A stretch of DNA of 64,000 bases from Chlorops oryzae (GCA_020466095.1 CM035806.1:121135023-121199022), one strand, 5' to 3'. Shown: positions 25,801-36,853, numbered from the stretch's first letter. Notes: a model not told the origin generated them from the sequence alone. Translations and numbers: made by a program.

Positions 25801-27947
25801 GCTTTCTAAGACATCCGATTTTTAGTATTCTAAAGACGTTTGAAAGAGTTTTTTGAGACAAGATATTTTTTAAAGTTTTTGATTATACTTTTCAGAGAGT
25901 TTTTAAAGATATTAAGTTTTTCAAAGACCTTCTAAAGAGCATTCAAAGAGTTTTATGTCTAAGAAACTCTCCAAATTTGATATCTGTGTCGCTTGGGAAA
26001 TCAACTGTGACTGCCATACACAGCCTCACTACTATAATAGAAAAGGCTATACTGGCAAAGCAAATAGCCCTCTGTGCATTCATAGACATCTCGGGGGCTT
26101 TCGATAACACCTCTTTCGAAGCTATCGAAACAGCCATGTACCAAAAAGCTATCCCACCCCTAATAGCTAACTGGATACTAAATATGTTGAAAAACAGGAA
26201 AATATCCTCTGAATTAGGAGGTGAAAATCAGTCGATCAATGCAGCTAGAGGTTGTCCTCAAGGCGGAGTACTTTCTCCCCTACTATGGATACTAGTCATT
26301 GACGATCTCCTCAACCACCTTCAAGAGCAGGGATTTGCAGCGCAGGGCTATGCAGACGACCTCGTCATTTGTGTAGCCGGTTGGGATGACATTACCATCT
26401 CATCTCGCATGCAAACGGCCCTTCAACTGGTAACAAACTGGTGTGATGAAAAGGGTCTCACTGTTCAGACGAACAAAACTAAGCTAGTGCCCTTTACTAA
26501 AAGGACTAAGACCAATCTCTTTAGTCCCACAATTCTGGGCAACTACATTCAATTCAGCGATGAAGCCTCCTATCTGGGAGTGATCATAGACAAAAGGCTG
26601 AGCTGGAACTCGCACCTAGACCATGTTGTCAACAAAGCCTCAAAGGCGCTTTATGTTTGCCAAAGGCTCCATGGCAAGACGTGGGGAATTTCCCCACGAA
26701 TGGCTTATTGGTCTTTCACTACGATTGTTAGACCAATAATTACTTATGCTGCCCTTGTATGGTGGCCAAAGGTCAGACAAAGGACCGCGGAAGCCAAACT
26801 GGGCAAGCTACACAGACTAGTGTGTGGGAGCATCACAGGGGCAATGAAAACCTGCCCCACAGATGCGCTGGGTGTCATCACCGGCATCCCCCCTCTCACT
26901 ATCCAAATTCAGAGAGAGGCATGTGCAAGCGCTTTAAGATTGCACAAAGTGCCAAATCTCAAAAGTGGGGATCTTCAAGGGCACCTCTCGATATTGTTGA
27001 ATGTATCTGAGGACCCAATAATGAAGATGCCAGACCAAATACAACGTATATTGCGTTTTGACCGCAAGTACAAGGTAATAATTCCTGAACGAAGCGAATT
27101 CAAAAACGTCTTACTTCACATAGAGAAAGGATCACAAATCTGGTACACAGATGGATCCAAACTTGAAAATGGAAGTACAGGTGCAGGCATCTTGGGACCT
27201 AGATTCCAGAAAGCAGTACCAATGGGTCTATACCCAACCATATTTCAGGCAGAATTATATGCGATTGAAATCTGCGTCCGCGAATGTCTGAAGAGGAAGA
27301 CAAAGGGGAGCAGTATCCATATAATGTCTGATAGCCACGCTGCTCTTCTAGCCTTAAGGGCTATTAACATCTCATCTGGACTAGTAGAGAATTGCCTCAA
27401 TCTCCTCAATGACCTCGGGAACCACAACAAAGTAACACTTTGGTGGGTCCCAGGCTATGAGGGCTACGAAGGGAACGAAAGGGCAGATTGCCTCGCCAAA
27501 CGGGGAGCTCAAAGACGCCTCATCGGGCCTGAACCTTTCTGTACACTTCAGAAGTCATACTGTGCAGAATTACTCAGAAATTGGGAGGATAAGTGTTTTC
27601 ATACTTCCTGGATGAAATCAAAAGGTCAAAGACAGGCCAAAAGATTCATCACTCCCAACAAACTAATCTCCAAGAGATTACTGTATCTCGGAAGAAAAGA
27701 TTTAAAGATCCTTACCGAATACTTCACAGGGCACTGCAAATTGAGATATCATCTCAAAAAGATAGGCCTATCGAACGAATCGAAATGCCGGTTCTGTGAA
27801 ATGGATGAAGAAACGCCAGAACACATTCTCTGTGACTGTCCATCTCTGGCCAGCCGCAGAATCCTCAACTTTGGGGAGGCGCTTGTCGCCCCCTACAAAT
27901 TTTGGTCTGTCTTAAAACCGCCCACAGTGCTCAAATATAATATATAA
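22897..27947 (+). pseudogene. LINE ORF2 polyprotein (endonuclease, RT, RNase H), split by an insertion
   Basis: The two coding parts, 22897-24552 and 25998-27947, together make about 1201 codons; the insertion at 24555-25997 lies between them. The N-terminal APE-type endonuclease shows QVNLHHAK, VQEPWV, CDANAHHTTWGS and SDHKHIMF. Reverse transcriptase shows FRPISLSS, AFIDISGAFDN, GCPQGGVLSPLLW and the active-site box GYADDLVI. RNase H shows YTDGSKLENG, FQAELYAIE, MSDSHAALL and NERADCLAK, giving all four acidic catalytic positions. A C-terminal Cys/His segment (CRFCEMDEETPEHILCDCP) follows. The insertion falls between the RT words FAYQPG and KSTVTAIH, so no active enzyme can be made in one piece. 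No other stop or frameshift is seen. Confidence 0.88.
24555..25997. mobile_element. 1443-bp TIR element inside LINE ORF2
   Basis: The ends are CCCAAGCGACACA and its exact complement. Direct flanking duplication is at most AA, so the superfamily is unresolved. The interior is full of variants of AAAGAGCTCTTTGAGAG in both orientations, giving dense subterminal repeats. At 25044-25090 it carries about 45 bases resembling LINE ORF2 (compare 23893-23935), perhaps captured from a LINE. There is no transposase. Confidence 0.8.
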
Positions 27948-28054
27948 AGAGCCTAAGGATAAATAATTAAGACAACCCTGGGGGTAGCACAATAGATTCA
28001 TTATGGGTCGCGGTGCGCACAGAGCCCCCATTTAATAATAATAATAATAATAAA

Positions 28055-29007
28055 ATCCGAAACAGCTTTTTATACGATGCTCTGCCCACGTGGTGGCAGA
28101 GCATGGATTTTCCGGGAAACGGCTGGAGCCGAAAAATGGGAAATTAGATTTTCGTAGAGCCTTTAATGAGCCTTTAAATAGTTCTTAAAAAAAAGTTCGA
28201 ATTTTTTATCCGAAACAGGTTTTTATACGATGCTCTGCCCACGCGGTGGCAGAGCATGGATTTTCCGGGAAACGGCTGGAGCCGAAAAATGGGAAATTAG
28301 ATTTTCGTAGAGCCTTTAATGAGCCTTTAAATAGTTCTTAAAAAAAAGTTCGAATTTTTTATCCGAAACAGGTTTTTATACGATGCTCTGCCCGCGCGGT
28401 GGCAGAGCATGGATTTTCCGGGAAACGGCTGGAGCCGAAAAATGGGAAATTAGATTTTCCTAGAGCCTTTAATGAGCCTTTAAATAGTTCTTAAAAAAAA
28501 GTTCGAATTTTTTATCCGAAACAGGTTTTTATACGATGCTCTGCCCACGCGGTGGCGGAGCATGGATTTTCCGGGAAACGGCTGGAGCCGAAAAATGGGA
28601 AATTAGATTTTCGTAGAGCCTTTAATGAGCCTTTAAATAGTTCTTAAAAAAAAGTTCGAATTTTTTATCCGAAAAAGGTTTTTATACGATGCTCTGCCCA
28701 CGTGGTGGCAGAGCATGGATTTTTCGGGAAACGGCTGGAGCCGAAAAATGGGAAATTAGATTTTCCTAGAGCCTTTAATGAGCCGTTAATTCCTGTGCTA
28801 ATTAAATTGCTGAAATTGTTGTGCAATCCATTTTTTGGAGCATGCTCTGCCAGCTTAACGTTAAGCTGGCAGAACATGGATTTTCCGGGAAATGGCTGGA
28901 GCCGAAAATTTCGGATTAGGGCATTTAATTAGCCTTTAATTAGCCTTTAATGTTCCACATATTTTTTTTTGATTCTGCTGACTTTGCTCTTCCAGCTTTA
29001 GGGACGT
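28055..29007 (-). repeat. Right arm of foldback: 153-bp tandem array
   Basis: GGCTGGAGCC recurs at about 28121, 28274, 28427, 28580 and 28733 (period 153 bp), with a diverged outermost copy at 28894. It mirrors the left arm, including the outer palindrome (about 28845-28873). Confidence 0.92.
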
Positions 29008-29125
29008 TTTATTTAAGCAGTATTTCTCTAGACACGCCAATGTGTAAGCATATAGGTATATAGTATAGTTTGCAAATATTGCAACGTAGATGAGTTACTA
29101 AGTTTTTTTACTTTTTTACCTAGTG

Positions 29126-29320
29126 CTGTAACCACATATAACCATATATGTCACTCCCATAGATTTTGAGCGGGATATTTCGCGCCAGTTAGAAAGAGAT
29201 GGTACACGGCAGGCAATAAAAGAACGAGAGGGAAATACTTTTGGTGAGTACCTTAGTGAAAAATGCTCTTTTTGGTGGGTACCCAAGGCCGTGGTGGGTA
29301 CCCAAGGCCGCGGTGAAAAG
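29126..29320 (-). repeat. Dispersed repeat, copy 1 of 3
   Basis: About 190 bases, read on the - strand from GGTACCCACC through CTTTCTAACTGGCGCGAAAT to GACATATATG. Copies 2 and 3 are at 39505-39690 and 59040-59230 on the + strand. Within it, GGTGGGTACCCAAGGCCG is tandemly doubled. Function and superfamily unknown. Confidence 0.75.
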
Positions 29321-29406
29321 AAAATTGCAAGTAAAGAAACACACATAGCATAAAAACTGACGTTAACGCTCAAAACATATTCATGATACCTTATATTTTC
29401 CCACTA

Positions 29407-30003
29407 ACCCGGCATCTCGACACGCAATTTTTCATGGCATGCCATCTGCCAAAGTATAGATATTGCCAATGGAGACCGCAAAATGGCAATTTATGTCTTG
29501 CAATATTGCTTGCCATAAATTGCTTGCCATGAAGTTGGCAATGAGCGCCATTTTGGTTGTTTGACAGCCGAAATTCATTTTTCAGAAGAATTCCATGTGT
29601 TCACTTCGTAGCGAGGAATTGTTCATTTCGGATATTTTCATATTAATATTAATTTTTACCTTTTAAATATTAATTTTAAATGAAAGCCATTATAACACTT
29701 TGATTTAAAGCGTATTTAACTAATAGGAAAAAAATATTAAAACCAATAAAAGAATGAAATTAAAAATTATAAGTAATTATAAGTAATAATCATACATTCA
29801 TGACCCGAAAGCAAGATGAACTCAATAGAATTAGCTTTTCTATGACAACCAAGGCGCGTGCGCAACGTATTAACTTCTTGGTGGTCATTTCATAAATGCC
29901 GATGGCATAACATAAACAAACCCACCCTGGCAATATTGCTAATGGCAAGACATGAATTTGACAGATGGCATGCTATGAAAAATTGCGTGTCGAGTTGTCG
30001 GGT
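29407..30003. mobile_element. MITE, about 597 bp, with 47-bp inverted ends
   Basis: Left end ACCCGGCATCTCGACACGCA, then ATTTTTCATGGCATGCCATC; the right end is the near-perfect complement. The interior also pairs (TTGCCATAAATTGCTTGCCA). No coding sequence and no confident TSD. Confidence 0.78.
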
Positions 30004-30168
30004 AAGGGAAAGCACTGTAACCTTTTTTTTTTTATCTGGTGCAGGTCATTGAGACCGACAGGTAAAAAAATCTACCACAATATTTTAAAAGGCAGGGCAA
30101 AATGACATTCATTTTTAATCAAAATTTGCGTCCACGAAAAACAAAAAGGATCGGCAGTGCAGACAGGC

Positions 30169-31423
30169 ATGGATCGCTACGTGAACATAAAGCGAAAACT
30201 GAGTCCACAAAAAATGCAAGGACAGAAAGCTCAAAAACAACTAAAACCGAACACAACAACAAATATTTCTCCTAGCCCAAGCCAAAATAGGTTTGCGCTC
30301 CTTGCTAGCAGCGATGATCAAGAACCATCTAACTCTAACCCCGCCAAAAAAAATTAAGCCTCCCCCAATCTACTTGCGTGAGGAATGTTCAAACGCTCTA
30401 TTAGCAACTATTGCTCGTTCCATAGGCAGCAGCAACTTTCACGTTGTTTCCCTTAAAAGGGGTAACGTGAAAGAAACTAAAATACAAATTTATACGGAAA
30501 CCCACTATCGTACCCTGGTGAATCACTTTAATACACTCAAAAGAAGCTACTATACCTACCAGCTTAAAGCAAGCAAAGGTTTAGTGGTAGTAATAAAAGG
30601 CATCGAGCCCTCAGTTGACCCAGCAGAGATCAAAGGCGCTCTGCAAGCTGCAGGTTTTCCAACGAAAACCGTTTTTAATATTAAAAACAAACAAAATATT
30701 CCGCAACCCCTATATCGCATTGAGCTTGATCCTTCAGCCAACTCCCAAAAACTAAAAAAGAACGAGGTCCACCCAATATACAATCTGCAATTTTTGCTAC
30801 ACCGCAAAATTACGGTCGAAGAGCCTCATAAGCGGAAAGGACCGGTTCAATGCTCCAATTGCCAAGAATTTGGTCACACGCAAAACTATTGCACATTGCA
30901 CCCCGTGTGCGCTACATGTGGAGATCGGCATTCTTCGAACTCTTGTCAAGTTGATCAAGACAACCCTGATGTAAGAAAATGCAGCAACTGTAGTGGTAAC
31001 CACAAAGCGAGTTATCGTGGATGCCCAATCTACATGGCAATAAAAAAAAAAGACCAACCCAAGCGGAAAACTCATTAAGAAGTTCCGAACTTCCTGCCGA
31101 ACCAGCAAGGGCCAGCATCAGCTGCTCTTCCTCCCAAAGCATTTTCATATGCTGACGCAGTAAAGTCTAACACTGCGACCCAAGCTCAAGCATCTCTTGC
31201 GACAGCAGCACATCCTGGTCGTACTCCTATGACTATTTCGTACCCTGACGCTGTCAGGTCGAACACTGCGGTACACCCTCAAGGTGCCATATCAAATTTG
31301 GAATCAATGATCTCGAATTTGACAAACTGCATGATGCAGTTCACTTCAACTGTGCAATCAATGCTGCAAGAGATGATGCGGGCTCAAAGCCAACTCTTGC
31401 AAATTCTAATTGCAAAGAAATGA
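30169..31423 (+). pseudogene. Jockey-type ORF1 (Gag-like), frameshifted
   Basis: Nucleic-acid-binding ORF1 protein of a Jockey-type LINE. Three zinc knuckles are readable: CSNCQEFGHTQNYC, CATCGDRHSSNSC and CSNCSGNHKASYRGC. The frame changes at two poly(A) runs, near 30343-30355 and near 31040-31050. The C-terminal part has an internal near-repeat, SYADAVKSNTA and SYPDAVRSNTA, and ends in a Met/Gln-rich helix (SMLQEMMRAQSQLLQ), as Jockey ORF1 proteins do. Frame slips at A-runs could be mutations or assembly errors. Translation would start near ATG 30169 (MDRYVNIKRKL). Confidence 0.78.
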
Positions 31424-33419
31424 GTGTCCTAAAAATTTGTCATTGGAATGCTAACGGCATTCGACAACACAAGCTTGAAGTTCAAAAATTTCTTGAATTA
31501 CATTCAATTGACGCAATGCTCGTTAGTGAAACCCACCTTATAAGCAAAAATAATTTTACTATTAAAAATTATACGTTTTATGGCACTCATCACCCAGATG
31601 GAAAGGCACACGGCGGCACCGGTATACTGATAAGAACCCGATTAAAACACAATTCGATGGATGACTTTTCATTAAATTATTTGCAAGCAACCTCCATTTC
31701 ACTGCAATATGGTAACAGCATTGTCGCCTTAAGTGCAGTATACTGCCCTCCCAGGTACTCAGTTACTGAAACTCAATTCATGGAGTACTTCAAAATGCTC
31801 GGAAACAAATTCATAGCAGCTGGAGACTATAATGCCAAGCACCCACACTGGGGCTCAAGATTGATAAACCCCAAAGGCCGACAGTTATATTCACTAATTA
31901 TAAACAGTCATCAAAATTTTGACTGTATTACAACAGGTCAACGCACCTACTGGTCGTCCGATTTACAAAAAAAACCCGACCTCATTGATTTTGCGATCAG
32001 CAAAAACTTCGATCGTAGCGAAGTACATGCTGAACCCAACTTCGATCTTTCATCCGACCATTCCCCTGTTATAATTAAAATGATGGGCTCGCCCACATTC
32101 ATCGAAAAACCCGGCAGAATTGTAACAAATAAAACCCACTGGCTTAAATACAAAAAAATATTTAAGCTCGCATTTGAACGAGAGCTCTATACTCCGAAGC
32201 GAATGTGATATTGACGATGCCGTAACAGAGGTAAACAATATCATGATATCGGCAGCAGTTCATGCAACCCCAAAAATAATCAGCAACCCAAAAGAACCTC
32301 GAAGATATACTTCAAGCGAGATCGAAACTCTTGTACGAGAAAAAAGACGCCTACGAAGGGAATGGCAGCGACAACGATCACCCACCGCGAAAGTTAACTT
32401 AGTGCAAGCGACTAAGCGCCTGAGAGAAGCTCTTGATAATGATCTGAAAACTAATCTAGAAAATTACACTCGAAATTTGAGCCCCACAGCAGAATCAAAC
32501 TATTCTCTTTGGAAAGCAAATAAAAAGATGAAGGCACCCAAAACAAACGTAGCACCACTGCGTACTAACACTGGAAGCTGGGCTAGAAAGGACGAAGAAA
32601 AAGCGCATGTATTTGCTAAGTATCTTGAAAACGTTTTTAAGCCCAACCCACGCACTAACGATTTTCAATTTCCCAAAATATACCCTCGTTCAATCGAAAA
32701 TATAGGCGAATTTCAGCACAAGGAGATCAAGACTATCATTGGCGAACTAAACACAAAAAAGGCTGCAGGCTTTGATCTTATAACCCCACAGATGGTGCAA
32801 CAACTCCCCACTGTAGCAACAAGGTTAATCCTCTTCATATTCAACGCAATATTGAGACTAGGATATTACCCTAGACCCTGGAAAATTTCGAACATAATTA
32901 TGATCTCTAAGCCAGGAAAAGATATATCACTTCCATCATCATATCGGCCAATTAGCTTGCTGCCAGTACTCTCAAAAGTCTTTGAAAAATGTCTCTTAGC
33001 AAAAATTTTACCACCTTTGCAAAACTCTGGAGCTATTCCCGAGCACCAGTTTGGTTTTCGTAAAAGCCATGGCACCATTGAACAGATGAACAGAGTTACC
33101 ACCGAAATCAGAAACGCATTTGAAAAAAAGAAATACTGCTCCGCCATATTTCTGGACATCTCGCAAGCCTTTGATAAAGTATGGCACTCTGGTTTAATGT
33201 TTAAAATTAAACATACCCTTCCCGAAAACACTCACACAGTCCTACAATCCTACCCCTCTGAAAGGAAGTTCCAAATCAAATATGGAACACACACGACAAA
33301 TGAATTTGACATTTCAGCAGGTGTACCTCAAGGTAGTGTCCTAGGGCCACTGCTATACCTGATTTACACGGCTGACCTGCCTGTATCCCCAGAACTCTTC
33401 ACATCTACATTTGCAGATG
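31420..33419 (+). pseudogene. Jockey-type ORF2 (endonuclease and partial RT), frameshifted and truncated
   Basis: The endonuclease part, 31420 to about 32190, shows CHWNANGIRQHK, SETHL, AGDYNAKHPHWGS and SDHSPVIIKM. A frameshift near 32185-32200 separates it from the RT part, which shows AAGFDLITPQM, YRPISLLPVLSKVFEK, FLDISQAFDKVWH and GVPQGSVLGPLLY. The protein is cut inside the catalytic box after TFAD, so the second catalytic Asp and the thumb are missing. No RNase H is present, as expected for Jockey. Non-functional. Confidence 0.85.
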
Positions 33420-33898
33420 TTTTTGACAATAAGAATGCATCACGAGGAGAAAAAACATTCAAAAATTGATCGTTATGTGCGGCATTTGCACAAAAAAATT
33501 GTTATTTTCCGGCATCAATAAATGGCCTTTGTTTTTATAGTTAAGGTGCTTGTACACGTTCAACAAAATTTTCGGCAACATTTATATGTTTCCAGCGGCA
33601 ATATTGTTTCCCAGTTTACACTAGCACGACAACATTCGCCTTGTCAACATTTTTTTCTAGCCGGGCAACAATTTTTTGTTCGTTGCCTTCAATGTTGTTC
33701 AAAGTTATTGCCGAAGTGTTTACACCGGCAATAGAAACATGTTGATGTCAACAATTAGAGAAACATTTTTAAAATTTAAACGTCAATTTTTTTTTTTAAA
33801 TTCGTTATTTAATCATTTATTATGCGAGAGCGAGGTAAGCGATAATTATTTCCATTTGTAAATTAAATAGATTTATACGTTTATTTTATTAAGAGGAA

Positions 33899-35557
33899 AT
33901 GGATATTGAATCGTCCGAAATAAGCATTGATGCTGAGCAAGCAGCTGCAATTTTGTTATTAAAAATGATGCAGGACAAAGACAGTGCTCTGAAACAAGCT
34001 GAAGCCAACCAGAAAAACCGTCGCAAAAGAAAACAATGGGTACGTGACTGGGTCGGACGTCGTAATGAGCTTGGATGTTACGCCAAATTGGTAAAAGAGC
34101 TGCGTGAAGAAGATGCTGACTGCTATAAAAATTTTTTCCAAATTGCGCCAAATGATTTTGAACTGTTGGTTAAAAAAATATCGCCATTAATAAAAAGGAA
34201 GGATACAGTCATGCGCGAAGCGATTTCAGTCGGCGAACGATTGGCAGTAACCCTGAGATATTTGTCATCAGGAGACAGCTATACTTCACTCAGCTACTTG
34301 TTTCGAATTCCTGTATGCACAATTTCGAAAATAATTCCAGAAACTTGTAAAGCTCTCTACCGTACACTGAAAGAGGAATATTTGAAGGTATGGGCTATAT
34401 TTCATTTAAATTTTATTGAATTTCTATTGCAGTAATTAATAGGGATTCAATTTCATCATCAGCTGCATCCATTATCGCCATGATGTCGCGTTGCACTCGA
34501 CGAAATATTGCTTTATTGGTGTTAGCAATGTTTCTAGTTCGTGAAGCGACAATATTTCCAAGAAAATCATAATCGTCCTTTTTAGTTGCATTTAATTTAT
34601 TTACGCACTGTGTCCATAAATCTGTCCCTTCGCACTTATTTGGTGCAGCTAACTCCATGCTATCACACTTTCGCTTGCTTTTACTTATTGGAGGTCCCAA
34701 TGGTTCATTTTCTATTTCCAAAATGTTGCCATCTACAGAAGTTCCGGTAGTATTTTCTAACTTCGTATTGAACACATCTTCACTGTCCTGAAAAATATGA
34801 AATAAATTAACTTTTTGTATTTATATATTTTTAGGTACCCGATAGTGCTGAAGAATGGAAAAATCATGCCAAAGAGTTTTCAGAAAAATGGAATTTTGAT
34901 AACTGCATTGGTAGCATTGATGGGAAACATATTGCTATAAAAGCACCAGCAAATCAAGGCAGCTTGTATTTCAATTACAAGGGATACCACAGTATTGTGC
35001 TCATGGCTGTAGCTGATGCTCAATACAGGTTCGTTTATGTTTCCATAGGAAGTAAAGGCAGCAATGCAGATGGCGGTATTTTCAAAGACACGGAATTTGC
35101 AGTGGCTGTAGAAGAAAATTTGCTAAATATTCCACGAGAAAGACCTCTACCGCGTCGATCCACACCAACACCATATGTCTTTGTTGGTGATGCAGCCTTT
35201 GCTCTAAAGCCATACTTGATGAAACCATATGGACATAAGGGACTTTCCGGACCTCAACGAATTTTCAACTACAGGTTGTCACGTGCTCGACGTGTAGTTG
35301 AAAACGTATTTGGGTTACTGGCTGCACGATTCAGAATATTGCGCAGAACAATTGAATTAGATGGAACTTTTGATTCCGAATCATGCAATGGCGAGGTTAT
35401 TCAGGGATGTTGGAGAGCAGAAATGGATGGAAATCCATTTGATGATCTACAACCAGTACCTGGAAGGACTGAAGATAAAGCGAAGGCAGTACGGGAAGAA
35501 TATACGCAATATTTTCTTGACGAAGGGGAGGTACCATGGCAGTACAGATTAATTTAA
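33899..35557 (+). CDS. PIF/Harbinger transposase (DDE_Tnp_4 family), two exons
   Basis: Cuts and rejoins the transposon ends. Exon 1 is 33899-34387 and exon 2 is 34835-35557, with a GT/AG intron of 447 bp; the joined frame is 403 aa, normal for the family. The N-terminal part holds a helical DNA-binding region (RKRKQWVRDWVGRRNELGCY, then FFQIAPNDFELLVKKISP) and a helix-turn-helix-like SLSYLFRIPVCTISKIIPE. The nuclease core starts in exon 2. D1 is in CIGSIDGKHI, D2 in YVFVGDAAFALK, and E in RARRVVENVFGLLAARFRI, so the DDE triad is complete. PF13359-like features such as FNYKGYHSIVLMAVAD are present. The antisense MADF/BESS gene has its second exon inside this intron. No lesion is visible, so the protein could be active. 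Confidence 0.92.
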
Positions 35558-35971
35558 TCACATTTTTATCATATATATTAAAAGAATGCTTGTAAAAACA
35601 ATAATAATAAAACTTACCATTGAATCTATAATTTGGGTTGGTGTTGATGATGTGTTCCCAATAAATCGAAGTGAGTTAAGGTGCACCCACTTCGACACAT
35701 AGTTTTCTGCTGTACCAGAGCCGCTTGCTTTTTTCAATATCATATTGCACTCTCTTTTGTATTGTGTCCGAAGAGACTTGATTTTTTTTTTTACTTCTTC
35801 CCCCGAGCACCCAACTTCAGCGCCGATATCCGTATATGCAGCATTTTTTCTTTGGGTATTGCGGTATTGAGCATTACTGAGCTCCCATAGCATTGGTTGT
35901 AACTCAAATAGGGATATGAGTTTGGTCTCTCTTTCCAGAGACCAAAACTTTTCCTTCTTTTCCGCAGACAT
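34413..35971 (-). CDS. MADF-BESS accessory protein of the Harbinger element, two exons
   Basis: Second protein of PIF/Harbinger elements, known to bind DNA and bring the transposase into the nucleus. Exon 1 is 35971-35618 (ATG at 35969-35971) and exon 2 is 34787-34413, giving 242 aa with a phase-0 GT/AG intron of 830 bp. Exon 1 carries a MADF/Myb-SANT-like domain: WSLERETKLISLFELQPMLW, then YTDIGAEVGCSGEEVKKKIK and SLRTQYKREC. Exon 2 has a basic patch (KSKRKCD) and a BESS-like region (DYDFLGNIVASRTRNI, then FRRVQRDIMAIMDAADDEIE). The transposase exon 2 (34835-35557) lies wholly inside this gene's intron, on the other strand. No lesion seen. Intron borders are inferred from sequence; reading past the exon 1 donor gives about 19 unlikely hydrophobic residues, which supports the splice. 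Confidence 0.82.
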
Positions 35972-36259
35972 TAGTGGCCAAATATTAGTTTTTTAAATGA
36001 AAGTGAAAGAATAATTCAAACTTTCCACTTACATGGGCTACTAGATTTAATTTTTTTTTGTTTTCAGTTCATTTTGTTGCCGTCAACAAAGAGTATTAAT
36101 ATATATAAGAGACGCCAACGTACTGTATGGCAAATCCCATTTTTCACTCGTTCTCGATGATACCACGTAGATGAGGATACACTATGCTTTGGCAAATGAA
36201 ACACTCAAAAAGCATGAAATCGAGGAAAGAAAGACACTCGAAATGTAGGAATTGATAGA

Positions 36260-36475
36260 AAGGATCAAAACAGAAACGAAAATCTGACTTCTCGCCTTTA
36301 CGCATTGAGAAACGGTTTTCATTCATAGTTTTTCGGCAGTCGCGCAATTGTTCTGTTATTCTTTCGATTGCGTGCCGCGCTTATGCGCATATATGAGTTT
36401 CTGTGTGCGCCAATCTACATACGTACGTTTGTATTTGGCCTTTGCAATTTTCGGCCGCTGAAAAATTCAAATTGA
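36260..36475 (+). repeat. Direct repeat unit, partner at 36854-37046
   Basis: Both copies run from GATCAA(A/G)ACA(G/A)AAACG through AAATCTGACTTCTCGCC, TTTTTCGGCAGTCGC, GCGCATATATGAGTTT and TACGTACGTTTGTATTTGGC to TTTCGGCCGCTGAAAAAT. Small indels separate them. They flank the MITE at 36519-36850. Confidence 0.8.
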
Positions 36476-36518
36476 TATATTAAATACTCTTTGGACACTC
36501 GAAACGTAAGAATTCATT

Positions 36519-36850
36519 CCCAGCCAGAAATTTTCTCATAAATGACCAATTCATTAATTTTTTTTACCAAGAATATCATGGGGAAAATTTGAGTACTTCT
36601 CAATTGCAATGGCAATGTCATCGAGAGGTAATATTGTTCATCGCAACTCCAATGGCATTGTCATCGATAAAGGTATCGATACCACGGAGTAGATCTACTC
36701 CACTGTCGATGACTAATTCGTGACTTGTACTCTGATGACGGCCAAGCTGTTTGTGTGTAAATTTCATTAGAAAGTTGGTGTATAATCAGGAGCAGTCACG
36801 GCTCTATGTCATGCTGAAATCATTGATTCACCGGGACATTTCCGGCTGGG
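36519..36850. mobile_element. 332-bp MITE; inverted copy at 47189-47522
   Basis: Ends CCCAGCC(A/G)GAAAT and the complement GGCTGGG. The whole unit is repeated in opposite orientation at 47189-47522; shared words include ATGGCATTGTCATCG, GGAGTAGAT(C/T)TACTCC and GCATGACATAGAGCC. No coding sequence. Confidence 0.82.
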
Positions 36851-36853
36851 TTA

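Larger units (their letters stand above)
21062..28054 (+). mobile_element. Full-length LOA/I-type LINE with RNase H, 11-bp TSD
   Basis: Flanked by the 11-mer ATCCGAAACAG, it has a 5' UTR of about 0.4 kb, ORF1, ORF2 and a 3' tail of AAT repeats. Minus the 1443-bp insertion at 24555-25997 it is about 5.5 kb. The endonuclease, reverse transcriptase and RNase H order places it in the I/LOA group of non-LTR retrotransposons. Both frames are otherwise open, so it is a fairly young copy killed by the insertion. Confidence 0.88.
19629..29007. mobile_element. Foldback-type element with long tandem-repeat arms, 9-bp TSD, invaded by a LINE
   Basis: The outermost sequence ACGTCCCTAAAGCTGGAAGA at 19629 has its complement ending at 29007, and both sides are flanked by the identical 9-mer TTTATTTAA (19620-19628, 29008-29016). 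The arms (about 830 and 950 bp) consist of a 153-bp tandem unit repeated in inverted orientation. A 9-bp TSD and internally repetitive arms are the signature of foldback elements such as Drosophila FB, thought to be related to Mutator-like transposons. Without the LINE (21062-28054) and its TSD copy, the element is about 2.4 kb, with no transposase. Confidence 0.85.
30030..33419 (+). mobile_element. Jockey-type LINE, 3' truncated
   Basis: ORF1 with three zinc knuckles and ORF2 with endonuclease and RT follow each other with a 4-base ATGA overlap at 31420-31423. Similarity stops within the RT box at TFAD (about 33417), with no 3' UTR or tail. LINEs normally lose their 5' end, so a later deletion or rearrangement probably removed the 3' half. 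The exact 5' end near 30030 is uncertain. Confidence 0.8.
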
